Shown here piece by piece: positions 7,624 through 14,089 of a DNA stretch of 14,089 nucleotides (position 1 is the first letter of the stretch; every line of letters begins with the position of its first letter). The translations under genes were made by a program, and so were the position numbers. The stretch is from Odoribacteraceae bacterium. Lineage in GTDB: Bacteria > Bacteroidota > Bacteroidia > Bacteroidales > Marinifilaceae. The notes below the pieces were generated by a model, which worked only from the letters and a program-made list of their open reading frames with translations, did no database searches and was not told the DNA's origin. Where the stretch lies: positions 1-14,089 of the forward strand of contig JAIRXZ010000159.1 of assembly GCA_031267995.1 (NCBI GenBank), given 5' to 3'.

Positions 7624-8847
7624 ATGAATAAACTCATTCTATCCCTGTTGCTCGTCCTCCCGCTTTGCGCGGGTTGCGGCGACGATCCCATCGGGCAGCC
7701 CCCTACCGACAGCGCGGCTCCCGACGAAATTACCAACGTGCAGACATCCAGCATCCCCGGCGGGGCAATTATCCGCTACACGCTGCCGACGAACGAGGAT
7801 CTGCTGTACGTGATGGCCAAGTATGAACGCGACGGCGCGCAACGCGACGTCAAGTCGTCCCTCTACGCCAACTCCCTCAAAATAGAGGGGTTCGGCGACA
7901 CGATGACGCATCCCGTGCAGCTGGTGAGCGTGGACAGGAGCGGCAACGCGTCGCGACCTACCGACACGCGGATCAAACCGCTGACGCCGGCGATTTGGGA
8001 TATCGTCAACTCGTTTTCCATCGTTCCCGATTTCGGCGGTATTCACCTCGATTGGAGGAACGAAAACCGCGCGGAGGTATCCATTTACCTGATGGCGAGG
8101 GATTCGACGGGGGAACTCGTGGATCGCGAAGTCCTCTACACCAGCGTCCAGGATGGGGTCTACTCGCTGCGGGGGATGGACACGCTGCCGCGGGATTTCG
8201 GCGTGTACGTGCGGGACAGGTGGGGGAATCTCTCGGACACGCTGGTGACGCGCCAAACGCCTATCTTCGAGGTGGAACTCGACCGCGGGGCACACCGCAT
8301 GTTCGCGCTGCCGGGGGATAACACCACGGATATCAATGCCTACGGTTTCACGTTTCTCAACATGTTCGACGGCGTTACCGATGGCGATTTCAACGGCTGG
8401 CACTCGAACAATTATATCACCCGGCCGAGTTATATTACCATCGACCTGGGGATGAACGCCTTCCTGAGCCGCATGAAGTTGTGGCACCGCGGGGGGCAGT
8501 ATCTCTACGCGCACTACAATCCCAGCAAGTGGGAGATTTGGGGAGCCAGCGACGTGAGCTACGCGCCTACCGACCCGGCGTACTGGGCGCAAGGGGGCGC
8601 GTGGGAGACGGACGGCCACTGGACGCTGCTCCAAACTTACGAGGTGAAAAAGCCGTCGGGGAAGGAGTTGACGGATGTCTCCACGAACGAGGATCTGGAG
8701 TTTGCCCGCGCCGGCTTCGAGAGTAAGGATCTGGCGCTGCCGGCCGACCCGGTGCGCTACGTGCGCGTTTGCTTTACCGAAACCTGCTCCGGGAGCACGG
8801 AGGTGCATCTAGCCGAGATCCGGTTCTGGGGCAAGGTGGTGAATTAA
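7624..8847 (+). CDS. DUF4959/DUF5126/DUF5000 surface lipoprotein, probable glycan binder
   Basis: A 407-residue protein with a short signal peptide ending CAGC (Cys18) and then GDD, consistent with a surface-exposed lipoprotein. The layout matches the three-domain Bacteroidota family found behind many SusCD pairs: an N-terminal fibronectin-like DUF4959 (~33-118, with APDEITNVQ, GGAIIRYTLPTNEDLLYVMAKYE split by turns, and VSVDRSGNAS), a central DUF5126 (~120-225, with GGIHLDWRNE and DRWGNLSDT), and a C-terminal discoidin-like DUF5000 (~245-405, with MFDG, NGWHSNN, YITIDLG and HLAEIRFWG). Proteins of this type are taken to be accessory surface glycan-binding proteins. It follows the palindromic array and lies 18 bp before a second such lipoprotein. 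Its codons favour G in the third position, unlike the C-ending codons of susC and susD. Family calls are from recognised motifs; the binding role is inferred. Confidence 0.88.
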   Translation: MNKLILSLLLVLPLCAGCGDDPIGQPPTDSAAPDEITNVQTSSIPGGAIIRYTLPTNEDLLYVMAKYERDGAQRDVKSSLYANSLKIEGFGDTMTHPVQLVSVDRSGNASRPTDTRIKPLTPAIWDIVNSFSIVPDFGGIHLDWRNENRAEVSIYLMARDSTGELVDREVLYTSVQDGVYSLRGMDTLPRDFGVYVRDRWGNLSDTLVTRQTPIFEVELDRGAHRMFALPGDNTTDINAYGFTFLNMFDGVTDGDFNGWHSNNYITRPSYITIDLGMNAFLSRMKLWHRGGQYLYAHYNPSKWEIWGASDVSYAPTDPAYWAQGGAWETDGHWTLLQTYEVKKPSGKELTDVSTNEDLEFARAGFESKDLALPADPVRYVRVCFTETCSGSTEVHLAEIRFWGKVVN

Positions 8848-8865
8848 CTTTTAAATGTTATTGGT

Positions 8866-10005
8866 ATGAACAAGTCTTTTCTTTTTGGAGCGTTGTTGCT
8901 GGCCTGCGCGGCGTGCGACGATATGACGGATATCTACAGGGATTACCTGGATCGCGGCGAGACGATTTATATCGGTCGCGTTGATTCCCTGCAACTTTTC
9001 CCCGGAAACGGTCGGGTGATGCTGGCCTGGGAGATCAATGCCGATCCCAAGCTGGTGGAGTGCATCGTGTATATCGACGGGCGCGCGGACTCCGTGGTGG
9101 TGCCGATCATCCGCGACGCGGAGGGCGGCCGACAGGCGATGTCGGTGGTGGTGGAGGGGCTTTCCGAGAGGGGGCATATCTTCGAAATCAGGACGCGCGA
9201 TGCCAACGGCAACGTATCGCTGAAGACGGAGAAGTCCGCCATCTGCTACGGGGCGCGCTACGTGGCGTCGCTCTCGAACCGCGCGGTGGTGGGGCAGGAG
9301 GCCGATCCGGGAGAGGTGCGCGTGTCGTGGGGAATGGCGGAGAATGCCATCGGCGTGGAGATGAATTACGTGAACAATGTCGGCGTGCCGGTGAGCGTGG
9401 TGGTGCTGCCGGAGGAGACGGTGTCCGTTTTCGCGGATTACGTCTCCGGCGGCGAGTTTTCCTATTCAACGCTTTACCTGCCGGTGCCCACCTCTATCGA
9501 CACCTTCCGCGCCGCCCCGGTGGTGATGAACTTCGCCCGTGCGGCGGTACCGCTGACGAACAAGGGCGACTGGACGCTGGTGGAGGAGACGTCACACGGC
9601 AGCTACGGCTGGACGTTCGACGGCGGCGCGTGGGCGTTCGACGGGGATAACAGCACCGGCTGGCACAGCGGTTGGTCGGGGGAGATGTTGCCGCAGTGGA
9701 TTACCATCGACCTGGGGGATGTCTACACCCTGGCGGCCGTGGAATTGTACCGTCCCGGCGAAAGCTGGCGGGAGGATACCGAAGCCGTGGAGGTGTGGGT
9801 GTGTGACAATCCGGCGCTTGACCCGCTTGTTGCCGCGAATTTCCATCGCGTGGCCACGGTGAACTTCGAGGGCAGCGAGGAGTCGCACCTCACGCGGCTG
9901 GCCGAGGTTGCCCCCGTGCAGTTCATCAAACTCGTCGGCACCAGGGCGCAGGCGGGAAAGAGCGCCATCCAAATTATGGAGGTGAACCTCAGCGTTCTTC
10001 AGTAA
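8866..10005 (+). CDS. DUF4998 lipoprotein with F5/8 type C (discoidin) domain
   Basis: A 379-residue protein. The signal peptide has two possible lipid cysteines, LLAC (Cys14) and CAAC (Cys17); the latter is followed by DDMTD, an acidic surface-export-like stretch. Residues ~20-220 match DUF4998, with the family opening DIYRDYLDRGETIYIGRVDS and PGNGRVMLAW. Residues ~235-379 form an F5/8 type C-like domain, with AFDGDNSTGWHS, PQWITIDLGDVYTLAAVELY and a closing IQIMEVNLSV strand. The WHS motif recurs in the preceding protein (NGWHSNN), so the two are functionally paired. Likely role: cell-surface attachment to the same glycan handled by the SusCD pair. It is the last gene before a strong intrinsic terminator only 5 bp past its stop. 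Third codon positions are rich in G (GTG, CTG, GAG). Confidence 0.87.
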   Translation: MNKSFLFGALLLACAACDDMTDIYRDYLDRGETIYIGRVDSLQLFPGNGRVMLAWEINADPKLVECIVYIDGRADSVVVPIIRDAEGGRQAMSVVVEGLSERGHIFEIRTRDANGNVSLKTEKSAICYGARYVASLSNRAVVGQEADPGEVRVSWGMAENAIGVEMNYVNNVGVPVSVVVLPEETVSVFADYVSGGEFSYSTLYLPVPTSIDTFRAAPVVMNFARAAVPLTNKGDWTLVEETSHGSYGWTFDGGAWAFDGDNSTGWHSGWSGEMLPQWITIDLGDVYTLAAVELYRPGESWREDTEAVEVWVCDNPALDPLVAANFHRVATVNFEGSEESHLTRLAEVAPVQFIKLVGTRAQAGKSAIQIMEVNLSVLQ

Positions 10006-10010
10006 ATATT

Positions 10011-10055
10011 GCCCCCCGCGTGCCGGTTTGCCGACGCGCGGGGGGCGCTTTTTTT
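10011..10055 (+). terminator. Strong intrinsic terminator ending the SusCD block
   Basis: GCCCCCCGCG (10011-10020) pairs perfectly with CGCGGGGGGC (10037-10046). The 16-nt loop can pair further (CGG with CCG), and two bases after the stem come seven T (10049-10055). It begins 5 bp after the DUF4998 stop codon. It should end most transcripts of the upstream locus and leave the fucosidase gene to its own promoter or to read-through. Confidence 0.93.
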
Positions 10056-10069
10056 GTCCGGGAAACGCG

Positions 10070-10077
10070 TACATTTG
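10070..10077 (+). promoter_or_regulatory. Candidate -7 box TACATTTG upstream of the fucosidase
   Basis: TACATTTG matches the Bacteroidota primary-sigma -7 consensus TAnnTTTG exactly and lies 21 bp before the chosen ATG at 10099. No TTTG sits at the usual 19-21 bp upstream distance; the nearest, at the end of the terminator T-run (10053-10056), is only 13 bp away. The transcript would have a short leader. The box match is direct; promoter activity is inferred. Confidence 0.55.
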
Positions 10078-10098
10078 ACCATCAAAAATTACAAGTAT

Positions 10099-11577
10099 AT
10101 GAATAGGATTATTTTGCTTTTAGCCGCCTGCGGGGTGTTTGTTTTCTGTGCTGCCGCGGATTTTTCCACGATCAATGTTAAGACCGTCACCACCGAGGGG
10201 GTCATCCCCGACCAACCGTCGCGACCCCTCCAGGAAGCGCGGGTACTTCCCTCCAAGCCGCTGCACCAGCTGCAACAGGAGTTTGTCGACCTCCGCTTCG
10301 GCATGTTTATTCACTTCAACATCCCCACCTTCATGAAGGAAGATTGGGCTGACCCGGAGGCGCCGGCCACCATCTTCAACCCCGCGAAGCTCGATTGCGG
10401 GCAGTGGGCGGATGCTGCCGTGGCCGCGAACATGTCCTACGGCTGCCTCACCACCAAGCACCACAGCGGTTTTTGCATCTGGGACACGAAGACCACCGAG
10501 TACAGCGTGATGCACTCCCCCCTGCACCGCGACGTGGTGCGCGAGTTCGCCGACGCCTTCCGCGCCAAAGGGCTGAAGGTGATGCTTTACTTCTCCATCC
10601 TCGACACGCACCACCGCCTGCGCCCCGGCTGGATCACCCCCGAACACGTGCAGATGGTGAAGGCACAACTGCGCGAGTTGCTGACCAATTACGGCGAGGT
10701 GACGGCGCTGATCATCGACGGCTGGGACGCCCCGTGGTCGCGCATCTCTTACGACGACATCCCGTTCGAGGAGATCTACCTCCTCGTCAAATCCATCCAG
10801 CCAAACTGCCTGGTGATGGACTTGAACGCGGCCAAATATCCCTCGGACGTCCTCTATTACACGGACATCAAGTCCTACGAGCAGGGCGCCGGCCAACACA
10901 TCTCCAAGGAGCGCAACCGGCTGCCGGCGCTGTCGTGTCTCCCGATCAACCAGAATTGGTTTTGGAAGACGCGCTTCCCCAATCGCCCCACGAAGGATCC
11001 GCGCAAGATGGTGGAGGAGAACATCGTCCCCATGAACAACGCCTATTGCAATTTCATCCTGAACGTTGCCCCCAACCGCGATGGCCTGGTTGACGACAAC
11101 GCCGTTGCCGCGCTCGCCGAGATCGGGAAGCTGTGGAAAAACGAGGGCGCCACGGCCACCATCCCCGAACACCACGCCCCCATCATCTCCCACAACCTGG
11201 CCAAAAACCGACCGGCGGACGCCAGCTGGAGCTGGGACATGAACATCATGGACTTTGCCGTGGACGACGATTTCGGCTCCGCCTGGACCTCCATCGACAT
11301 CGTGGAAAACCCCTGGTTCGAGGTCTATCTCGATGGCGAGCAGTCCTTCAACACCATCGTCATCGTGGAAAACGAGAAACCGCGCATCACCCGCTATCGC
11401 CTCCAATTCCGCGAAAACGGCACGTGGAAGGAACTCCCCCTCACCGCCGGCAACGAGCGCGTTAAAATCCACCGCTTCGAACGCGTCCGCGGCGACCGCG
11501 TGAAACTCCTCGTCGACGCCCGCGACGACGTCCCCTCCATCTCCGAGTTTCAAATCTACAACGAGCGCACGCGCTAA
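10099..11577 (+). CDS. GH29 alpha-L-fucosidase with C-terminal discoidin-like domain
   Basis: A 492-residue secreted glycoside hydrolase. The signal peptide runs to about AAA20|D. An LAAC at residues 8-11 is a weak lipobox because hydrophobic residues follow it. GH29 marks are RFGMFIHFN (66-74), LTTKHHSGFCIW (117-128), the AQLRELLTNYG helix, and LIIDGW with D207 as the expected nucleophile. E261 in IKSYEQGAG is a plausible acid/base by position. NFILNVAPNRDG (318-329) closes the catalytic domain. Residues ~367-490 form an F5/8 type C-like domain (FAVDDDFGSAWTS, WFEVYLDG, ISEFQIYN). It hydrolyses alpha-L-fucosyl linkages, probably in the periplasm or at the surface, to release fucose from the glycan bound by the upstream proteins. 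A longer in-frame TTG start at 10009 was rejected because it would run through the terminator. The clean ATG, signal peptide and upstream -7 box favour 10099. Confidence 0.93.
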   Translation: MNRIILLLAACGVFVFCAAADFSTINVKTVTTEGVIPDQPSRPLQEARVLPSKPLHQLQQEFVDLRFGMFIHFNIPTFMKEDWADPEAPATIFNPAKLDCGQWADAAVAANMSYGCLTTKHHSGFCIWDTKTTEYSVMHSPLHRDVVREFADAFRAKGLKVMLYFSILDTHHRLRPGWITPEHVQMVKAQLRELLTNYGEVTALIIDGWDAPWSRISYDDIPFEEIYLLVKSIQPNCLVMDLNAAKYPSDVLYYTDIKSYEQGAGQHISKERNRLPALSCLPINQNWFWKTRFPNRPTKDPRKMVEENIVPMNNAYCNFILNVAPNRDGLVDDNAVAALAEIGKLWKNEGATATIPEHHAPIISHNLAKNRPADASWSWDMNIMDFAVDDDFGSAWTSIDIVENPWFEVYLDGEQSFNTIVIVENEKPRITRYRLQFRENGTWKELPLTAGNERVKIHRFERVRGDRVKLLVDARDDVPSISEFQIYNERTR

Positions 11578-11675
11578 ACCCGCGCCACCGCCACCGGGAG
11601 GCGAAAAACGACAAGGGCGACCCCGTCACCCGATCCGCGCGGCGGGTCTGGCGGCGGGATTCTCTTTTTTTTACT

Positions 11676-11683
11676 TATCTTCG
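11676..11683 (+). promoter_or_regulatory. Candidate -7 box TATCTTCG upstream of rsgA
   Basis: TATCTTCG differs from TAnnTTTG at one position and follows a T-rich run (11665-11672) in the 132-bp gap between the fucosidase and rsgA. It lies 26 bp before the rsgA ATG, a usual leader length in Bacteroidota. No clear -33 TTTG is seen. It is the best promoter candidate for the rsgA-rdgB-recO unit. Confidence 0.45.
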
Positions 11684-11709
11684 CGTCAATCAAGAAAAAA
11701 GCAGACGAC

Positions 11710-12633
11710 ATGAAAGGAACCGTCTTCAAATCCACCGGCAGCCACTACGCCGTCCGTCTCGAAAACGGGGACGACATCCGCTGTTCCATCAAGGGAAAGC
11801 TGCGGCTCGCCGGGATCAAAACCACCAACCCCGTGGCCGTCGGCGACCGCGTGGAGGTGGAACGGGGCAACGAACGCGAGGGGGTCATCGCCCGCGTCCT
11901 CGACCGCGACAACTACATCATCCGCAAGGCCACCAATCTCTCCCGCGAGGCGCACGTCCTGGCGGCCAACATCGACAGGGCTATCATCGTCGCCACCATC
12001 CGCTACCCCGAAACCTCCACCGTTTTCATCGATCGCTTCCTCGCCTCGGCCGAGGCCTACGGCATCCCGCCAGCCATCATCATCAACAAAATAGACCTCC
12101 TCGACGACGAGGAGACGCTCCTCTCCCGCGCCCTTGCCGCCATCTACCGGGCGGTAGGCTACCCCGTCATCTTCGCCTCCGCCCTCACCGGCCAGGGCAT
12201 GGACGAGGTCGCCGCCCTCCTTGCCGGCAAAGTCTCCGCCCTCGCGGGACTCTCCGGCGCTGGCAAATCCACCCTCATCAACCGCGTGGAACCGGGGCTG
12301 CACCTGCGGACGGGCGACCTCTCCGCGGCGCACGAATCCGGTCGCCACACCACCACCTTCGCCGAAATGTTTCCCCTCGCCGCCGGCGGTTTCATCGTGG
12401 ACACCCCCGGCATCCGCGCCTTCGGCCTCGTCCGGCTGAAACGCGAGGAGATCTCGCACTACTTCCCCGAAATATTCCGCGTCGCCGACCAATGCCGCTA
12501 CTACAACTGCACCCACGTCCACGAACCCGGATGCGCCGTCCAACAAGCCGTGGAAGCGGGAACAATCAGCGAATCGCGCTACGCCAGCTACGTTGACATG
12601 TTTGAAGAACAAGACGATAAATACAGAAGATAA
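11710..12633 (+). CDS. rsgA: Ribosome small-subunit-dependent GTPase RsgA (YjeQ)
   Basis: A 307-residue protein of usual length. An N-terminal OB-fold (~1-70) is followed by a circularly permuted GTPase domain with motifs in the order G4-G5-G1-G2-G3: NKID (126-129), SAL (157-159), GLSGAGKST (180-188), GRHTTT (211-216) and DTPG (231-234). A C-terminal zinc knuckle has C262, C267, H269 and C275 in the expected C-x4-C-x-H-x5-C spacing. RsgA is a late assembly factor that checks the 30S decoding centre and leaves on GTP hydrolysis. All key residues are present. The rdgB gene starts 3 bp after its stop. A candidate promoter box lies just upstream, so this is probably the first gene of a housekeeping operon independent of the glycan locus. 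Confidence 0.97.
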   Translation: MKGTVFKSTGSHYAVRLENGDDIRCSIKGKLRLAGIKTTNPVAVGDRVEVERGNEREGVIARVLDRDNYIIRKATNLSREAHVLAANIDRAIIVATIRYPETSTVFIDRFLASAEAYGIPPAIIINKIDLLDDEETLLSRALAAIYRAVGYPVIFASALTGQGMDEVAALLAGKVSALAGLSGAGKSTLINRVEPGLHLRTGDLSAAHESGRHTTTFAEMFPLAAGGFIVDTPGIRAFGLVRLKREEISHYFPEIFRVADQCRYYNCTHVHEPGCAVQQAVEAGTISESRYASYVDMFEEQDDKYRR

Positions 12634-12636
12634 AAG

Positions 12637-13215
12637 ATGAAACCGTTAATTTTTGCCACCCGAAACATCCACAAGGAGGCCGAGATACACGAAATTCTCG
12701 GCAAGAGGAACCCGTTCATGACCCTCCTCGACATCAACTTCACGGACGAACTGCCCGAAGAACAAAAAACACTCGCCGGCAACGCCCTCCAGAAAGCCCG
12801 CTACCTCCGCCGCGCCCTGGGCGTGAACTGCTTCGCCGACGACACCGGCCTGGAGGTGGACGCCCTCAACGGCGCGCCGGGCATACTCTCCGCGCGATTC
12901 GCCGGGGTGGGATGCCGACCGGAGGATAACACCTATAAACTGCTGGGAGTGATGGGGGGACACTCCAACCGCGCCGCCCGCTTCCGCTGCGTGATCGCCC
13001 TCCTCTACAACCACCGGGAGTACACCTTCACCGGCGTCGTCGAGGGCGAACTCCTCCAAGCCCCGCGCGGCGACGGCGGCTTTGGCTACGACGGCATCTT
13101 CCGCCCCGCCGGTCACGTCCTGACCTTCGCCGAAATGTCGCCCGAACAAAAAAACGCCATCAGCCACCGGGGCATCGCCGCCCGCGCCCTGGCGGAGTTC
13201 CTCAAGCAATACTGA
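12637..13215 (+). CDS. rdgB: Non-canonical purine NTP pyrophosphatase (RdgB/HAM1)
   Basis: A 192-residue protein matching the RdgB/HAM1 family over its whole length. It has FATRNIHK (6-13, substrate and phosphate-binding T8, N10 and K13), FADDTGLEVDAL (66-77 with metal-site and catalytic D68 and D69), GAPGILSARFAG (79-90), GGFGYDGIF (147-155; many homologues have Pro where this has Gly) and SHRGIAARAL (176-185). It hydrolyses ITP, dITP and XTP to the monophosphate and pyrophosphate, which keeps deaminated purines out of DNA and RNA. It starts 3 bp after rsgA and is followed 4 bp later by recO, so it is almost certainly co-transcribed with both. Pairing with a recombination gene fits a genome-integrity role. 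Confidence 0.97.
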   Translation: MKPLIFATRNIHKEAEIHEILGKRNPFMTLLDINFTDELPEEQKTLAGNALQKARYLRRALGVNCFADDTGLEVDALNGAPGILSARFAGVGCRPEDNTYKLLGVMGGHSNRAARFRCVIALLYNHREYTFTGVVEGELLQAPRGDGGFGYDGIFRPAGHVLTFAEMSPEQKNAISHRGIAARALAEFLKQY

Positions 13216-13219
13216 CCCC

Positions 13220-13942
13220 GTGCGGGCGGAGAACGCTATCGTCCTCAAAAACGCCCAATTGCCGGGCGGACGGGTAGTCACGCGCGTCTTCTCGCGCGAG
13301 CGCGGATACCTCTCCCTCGTCGTCCCGCGGATGATCGACGGGCGACCCACCGCCGCCTTCACCCGCTGCATGCAACCGGTGGAGATAGAGTTCGACGACC
13401 TCCCGCGGGGCGACCTCCGCCGCGTCCTCTCCATCGCCCCCTCGCGACCCGTGGAGGAGATCTACGGCGACGTCATCAAGCGCGGCGTCGCCCTCCTCTG
13501 GAGCGAGGTGCTCGCCCCCGTGCTGGCTCACGAGGAACGAAACGAACCCCTGCACGACTACCTCGCCCGATCCGTCGAGTACCTCAACGCCGCCGCCGCG
13601 GGGGTGGCCAACTTCAACCTCTTCTTCCTCTACCACCTGTGCGCCTTCCTGGGCTTCCGGGTGGACACGTCGTCCTACCGCCGGGGGTACCTCTTCAACG
13701 TCACAGACGGCCATTTCCACGCCCCACCCCCAACCTCCCCCTTCACCCCCGACGCGCACCACTCCGCCCTGATCCGCGGCTTGTGCGACGACCCGCTGGA
13801 GGCCTCCGCCCGCTTGCCCCTCGACCGCTCGTCCCGCGTCGCCCTCCTCGACACCGTGCTGCACTTCATCGGGTTTCACCTCGACGTTAATTTTGACACC
13901 AAAGCCATCCGCGTAGTACGCTCCATCTTCTCCGGGGAGTAG
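13220..13942 (+). CDS. recO: DNA repair protein RecO
   Basis: A 240-residue protein beginning with GTG 4 bp after the rdgB stop. No suitable ATG exists near the N terminus, and the first residues (AENAIVLKNAQL) already fit the RecO OB-fold. The N-terminal OB-fold (~1-80) includes FSRERGYLSLVVPR. The helical domain includes RGVALLWSEVLAPVL and the Bacteroidota-typical ANFNLFFLYHLCAFLGF followed by YRRGYLFNVTDGHF. RecO binds SSB and, with RecR, loads RecA on gapped DNA in the RecF pathway. No zinc-binding cysteine cluster is visible. Length is normal. No terminator is seen after the stop; the second 21-bp array begins about 14 bp later. Confidence 0.93.
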   Translation: MRAENAIVLKNAQLPGGRVVTRVFSRERGYLSLVVPRMIDGRPTAAFTRCMQPVEIEFDDLPRGDLRRVLSIAPSRPVEEIYGDVIKRGVALLWSEVLAPVLAHEERNEPLHDYLARSVEYLNAAAAGVANFNLFFLYHLCAFLGFRVDTSSYRRGYLFNVTDGHFHAPPPTSPFTPDAHHSALIRGLCDDPLEASARLPLDRSSRVALLDTVLHFIGFHLDVNFDTKAIRVVRSIFSGE

Positions 13943-13955
13943 AAAACGTCACCGA

Positions 13956-14089
13956 GGCGTGCGAGATGAAAGTTCTCACGCGCGAGATGAAACCCGTATG
14001 GAGTGAGATGAACTCCGTATGGAGTGAGATGAACTCCGTATGGAGTGAGATGAACTCCGTATGGAGTGAGATGAACTCCGTATGGAGTG
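13956..14089. repeat. Array 2: 21-bp tandem repeat with ACTCC/GGAGT hairpins, runs off window
   Basis: Two diverged 21-bp units (13956-13976, 13977-13997) lead into four identical ones starting at 13998, 14019, 14040 and 14061, plus 8 bp of a fifth at the window edge. In the identical part each period holds ACTCCGTATGGAGT (5-bp arms around GTAT) at 14012, 14033, 14054 and 14075, separated by GAGATGA. The first, diverged part holds TCTCACGCGCGAGA (13974-13987), resembling the array 1 palindrome. The array starts 14 bp after recO. Identity of the later units implies recent expansion. Confidence 0.95.
13966..14089 (+). CDS. Possible heptad-repeat ORF in array 2, 3' end outside (doubtful)
   Basis: From ATG 13966 one forward frame is open to the window edge. 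It reads MKVLTREMKP, then VWSEMNS repeated every 21 bp. The other two forward frames are closed by TGA in every unit. The heptad aligns with that of array 1: IISREIK, VLTREMK and PVWSEMN share Glu at position 5 and hydrophobic residues at positions 2 and 6. All three reverse frames are also open across the identical units, so openness alone is weak evidence. There is no clear ribosome site and the end is unseen. Confidence 0.2.
   Translation, partial: MKVLTREMKPVWSEMNSVWSEMNSVWSEMNSVWSEMNSVWS

Noticed and set aside
10009..10098. N-terminal extension of the fucosidase from TTG 10009
   Set aside because: The extension would be encoded by the intrinsic terminator and would bury the signal peptide. 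ATG 10099 gives a normal exported enzyme.
10120..11553. 477-codon minus-strand open frame opposite the fucosidase
   Set aside because: Same shadow composition; the + strand frame has intact GH29 motifs.
11628..11672. Intrinsic terminator after the fucosidase
   Set aside because: ACCCG/CGGGT and CCG/CGG can pair, but the eight-T run lies about 17 nt beyond the stem, too far for a standard terminator. The T-run fits better as part of the rsgA promoter region.

Overview
The window looks like a piece of a GC-rich Bacteroidota chromosome, most likely Bacteroidales. The evidence is a SusC/SusD pair with an upstream FecR anti-sigma gene, surface lipoproteins of the Bacteroidota-restricted DUF4959/DUF5126/DUF5000 and DUF4998 types, short acidic stretches after the lipobox cysteines, and a TACATTTG box matching the Bacteroidota -7 promoter element TAnnTTTG. 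The family and species cannot be fixed from this sequence. All convincing genes are on the + strand.

Region 1 (1-10055) is a polysaccharide or glycoconjugate utilisation locus. It holds the 3' part of a FecR-type anti-sigma factor (its ECF sigma partner is probably just upstream, outside the window), a basic-secretory-protein (BSP) family metallopeptidase lipoprotein, a SusC-type TonB-dependent receptor with an N-terminal STN signalling domain, its SusD partner, and two surface lipoproteins with discoidin-like C-terminal domains that probably bind glycan. A strong intrinsic terminator closes this block. Directly after it (10099-11577), behind its own -7-like box, is a secreted GH29 alpha-L-fucosidase with a C-terminal discoidin-like domain, so the ligand is probably a fucose-containing glycan. 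The likely logic is that SusC/SusD bind and import the ligand, the STN domain reports occupancy to FecR, FecR releases an ECF sigma factor, and the two lipoproteins and the fucosidase help capture and trim the glycan.

Region 2 (11710-13942) is a compact housekeeping operon: rsgA (ribosome assembly GTPase), rdgB (inosine/xanthosine triphosphate pyrophosphatase) and recO (recombination mediator), with gaps of 3-4 bp.

The most unusual content is two tandem arrays with an exact 21-bp period: 7211-7588 between susD and the first surface lipoprotein gene, and 13956-14089 (running off the window) just after recO. In both, each unit is a 14-bp palindrome or near-palindrome (5-nt arms around 4 nt) plus a 7-bp spacer. 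The arms differ (ATCTC/GAGAT, ACTCC/GGAGT, and one ACCTT/AAGGT unit), yet the dyad symmetry and the period persist. The period is also seven codons: array 1 reads as an ISREI-type heptad on both strands, and array 2 has one open forward frame with a related heptad. Whether the selected entity is a DNA-binding array, a string of RNA hairpins, a heptad-repeat peptide, or a mobile or slippage-driven repeat cannot be decided from the sequence alone.
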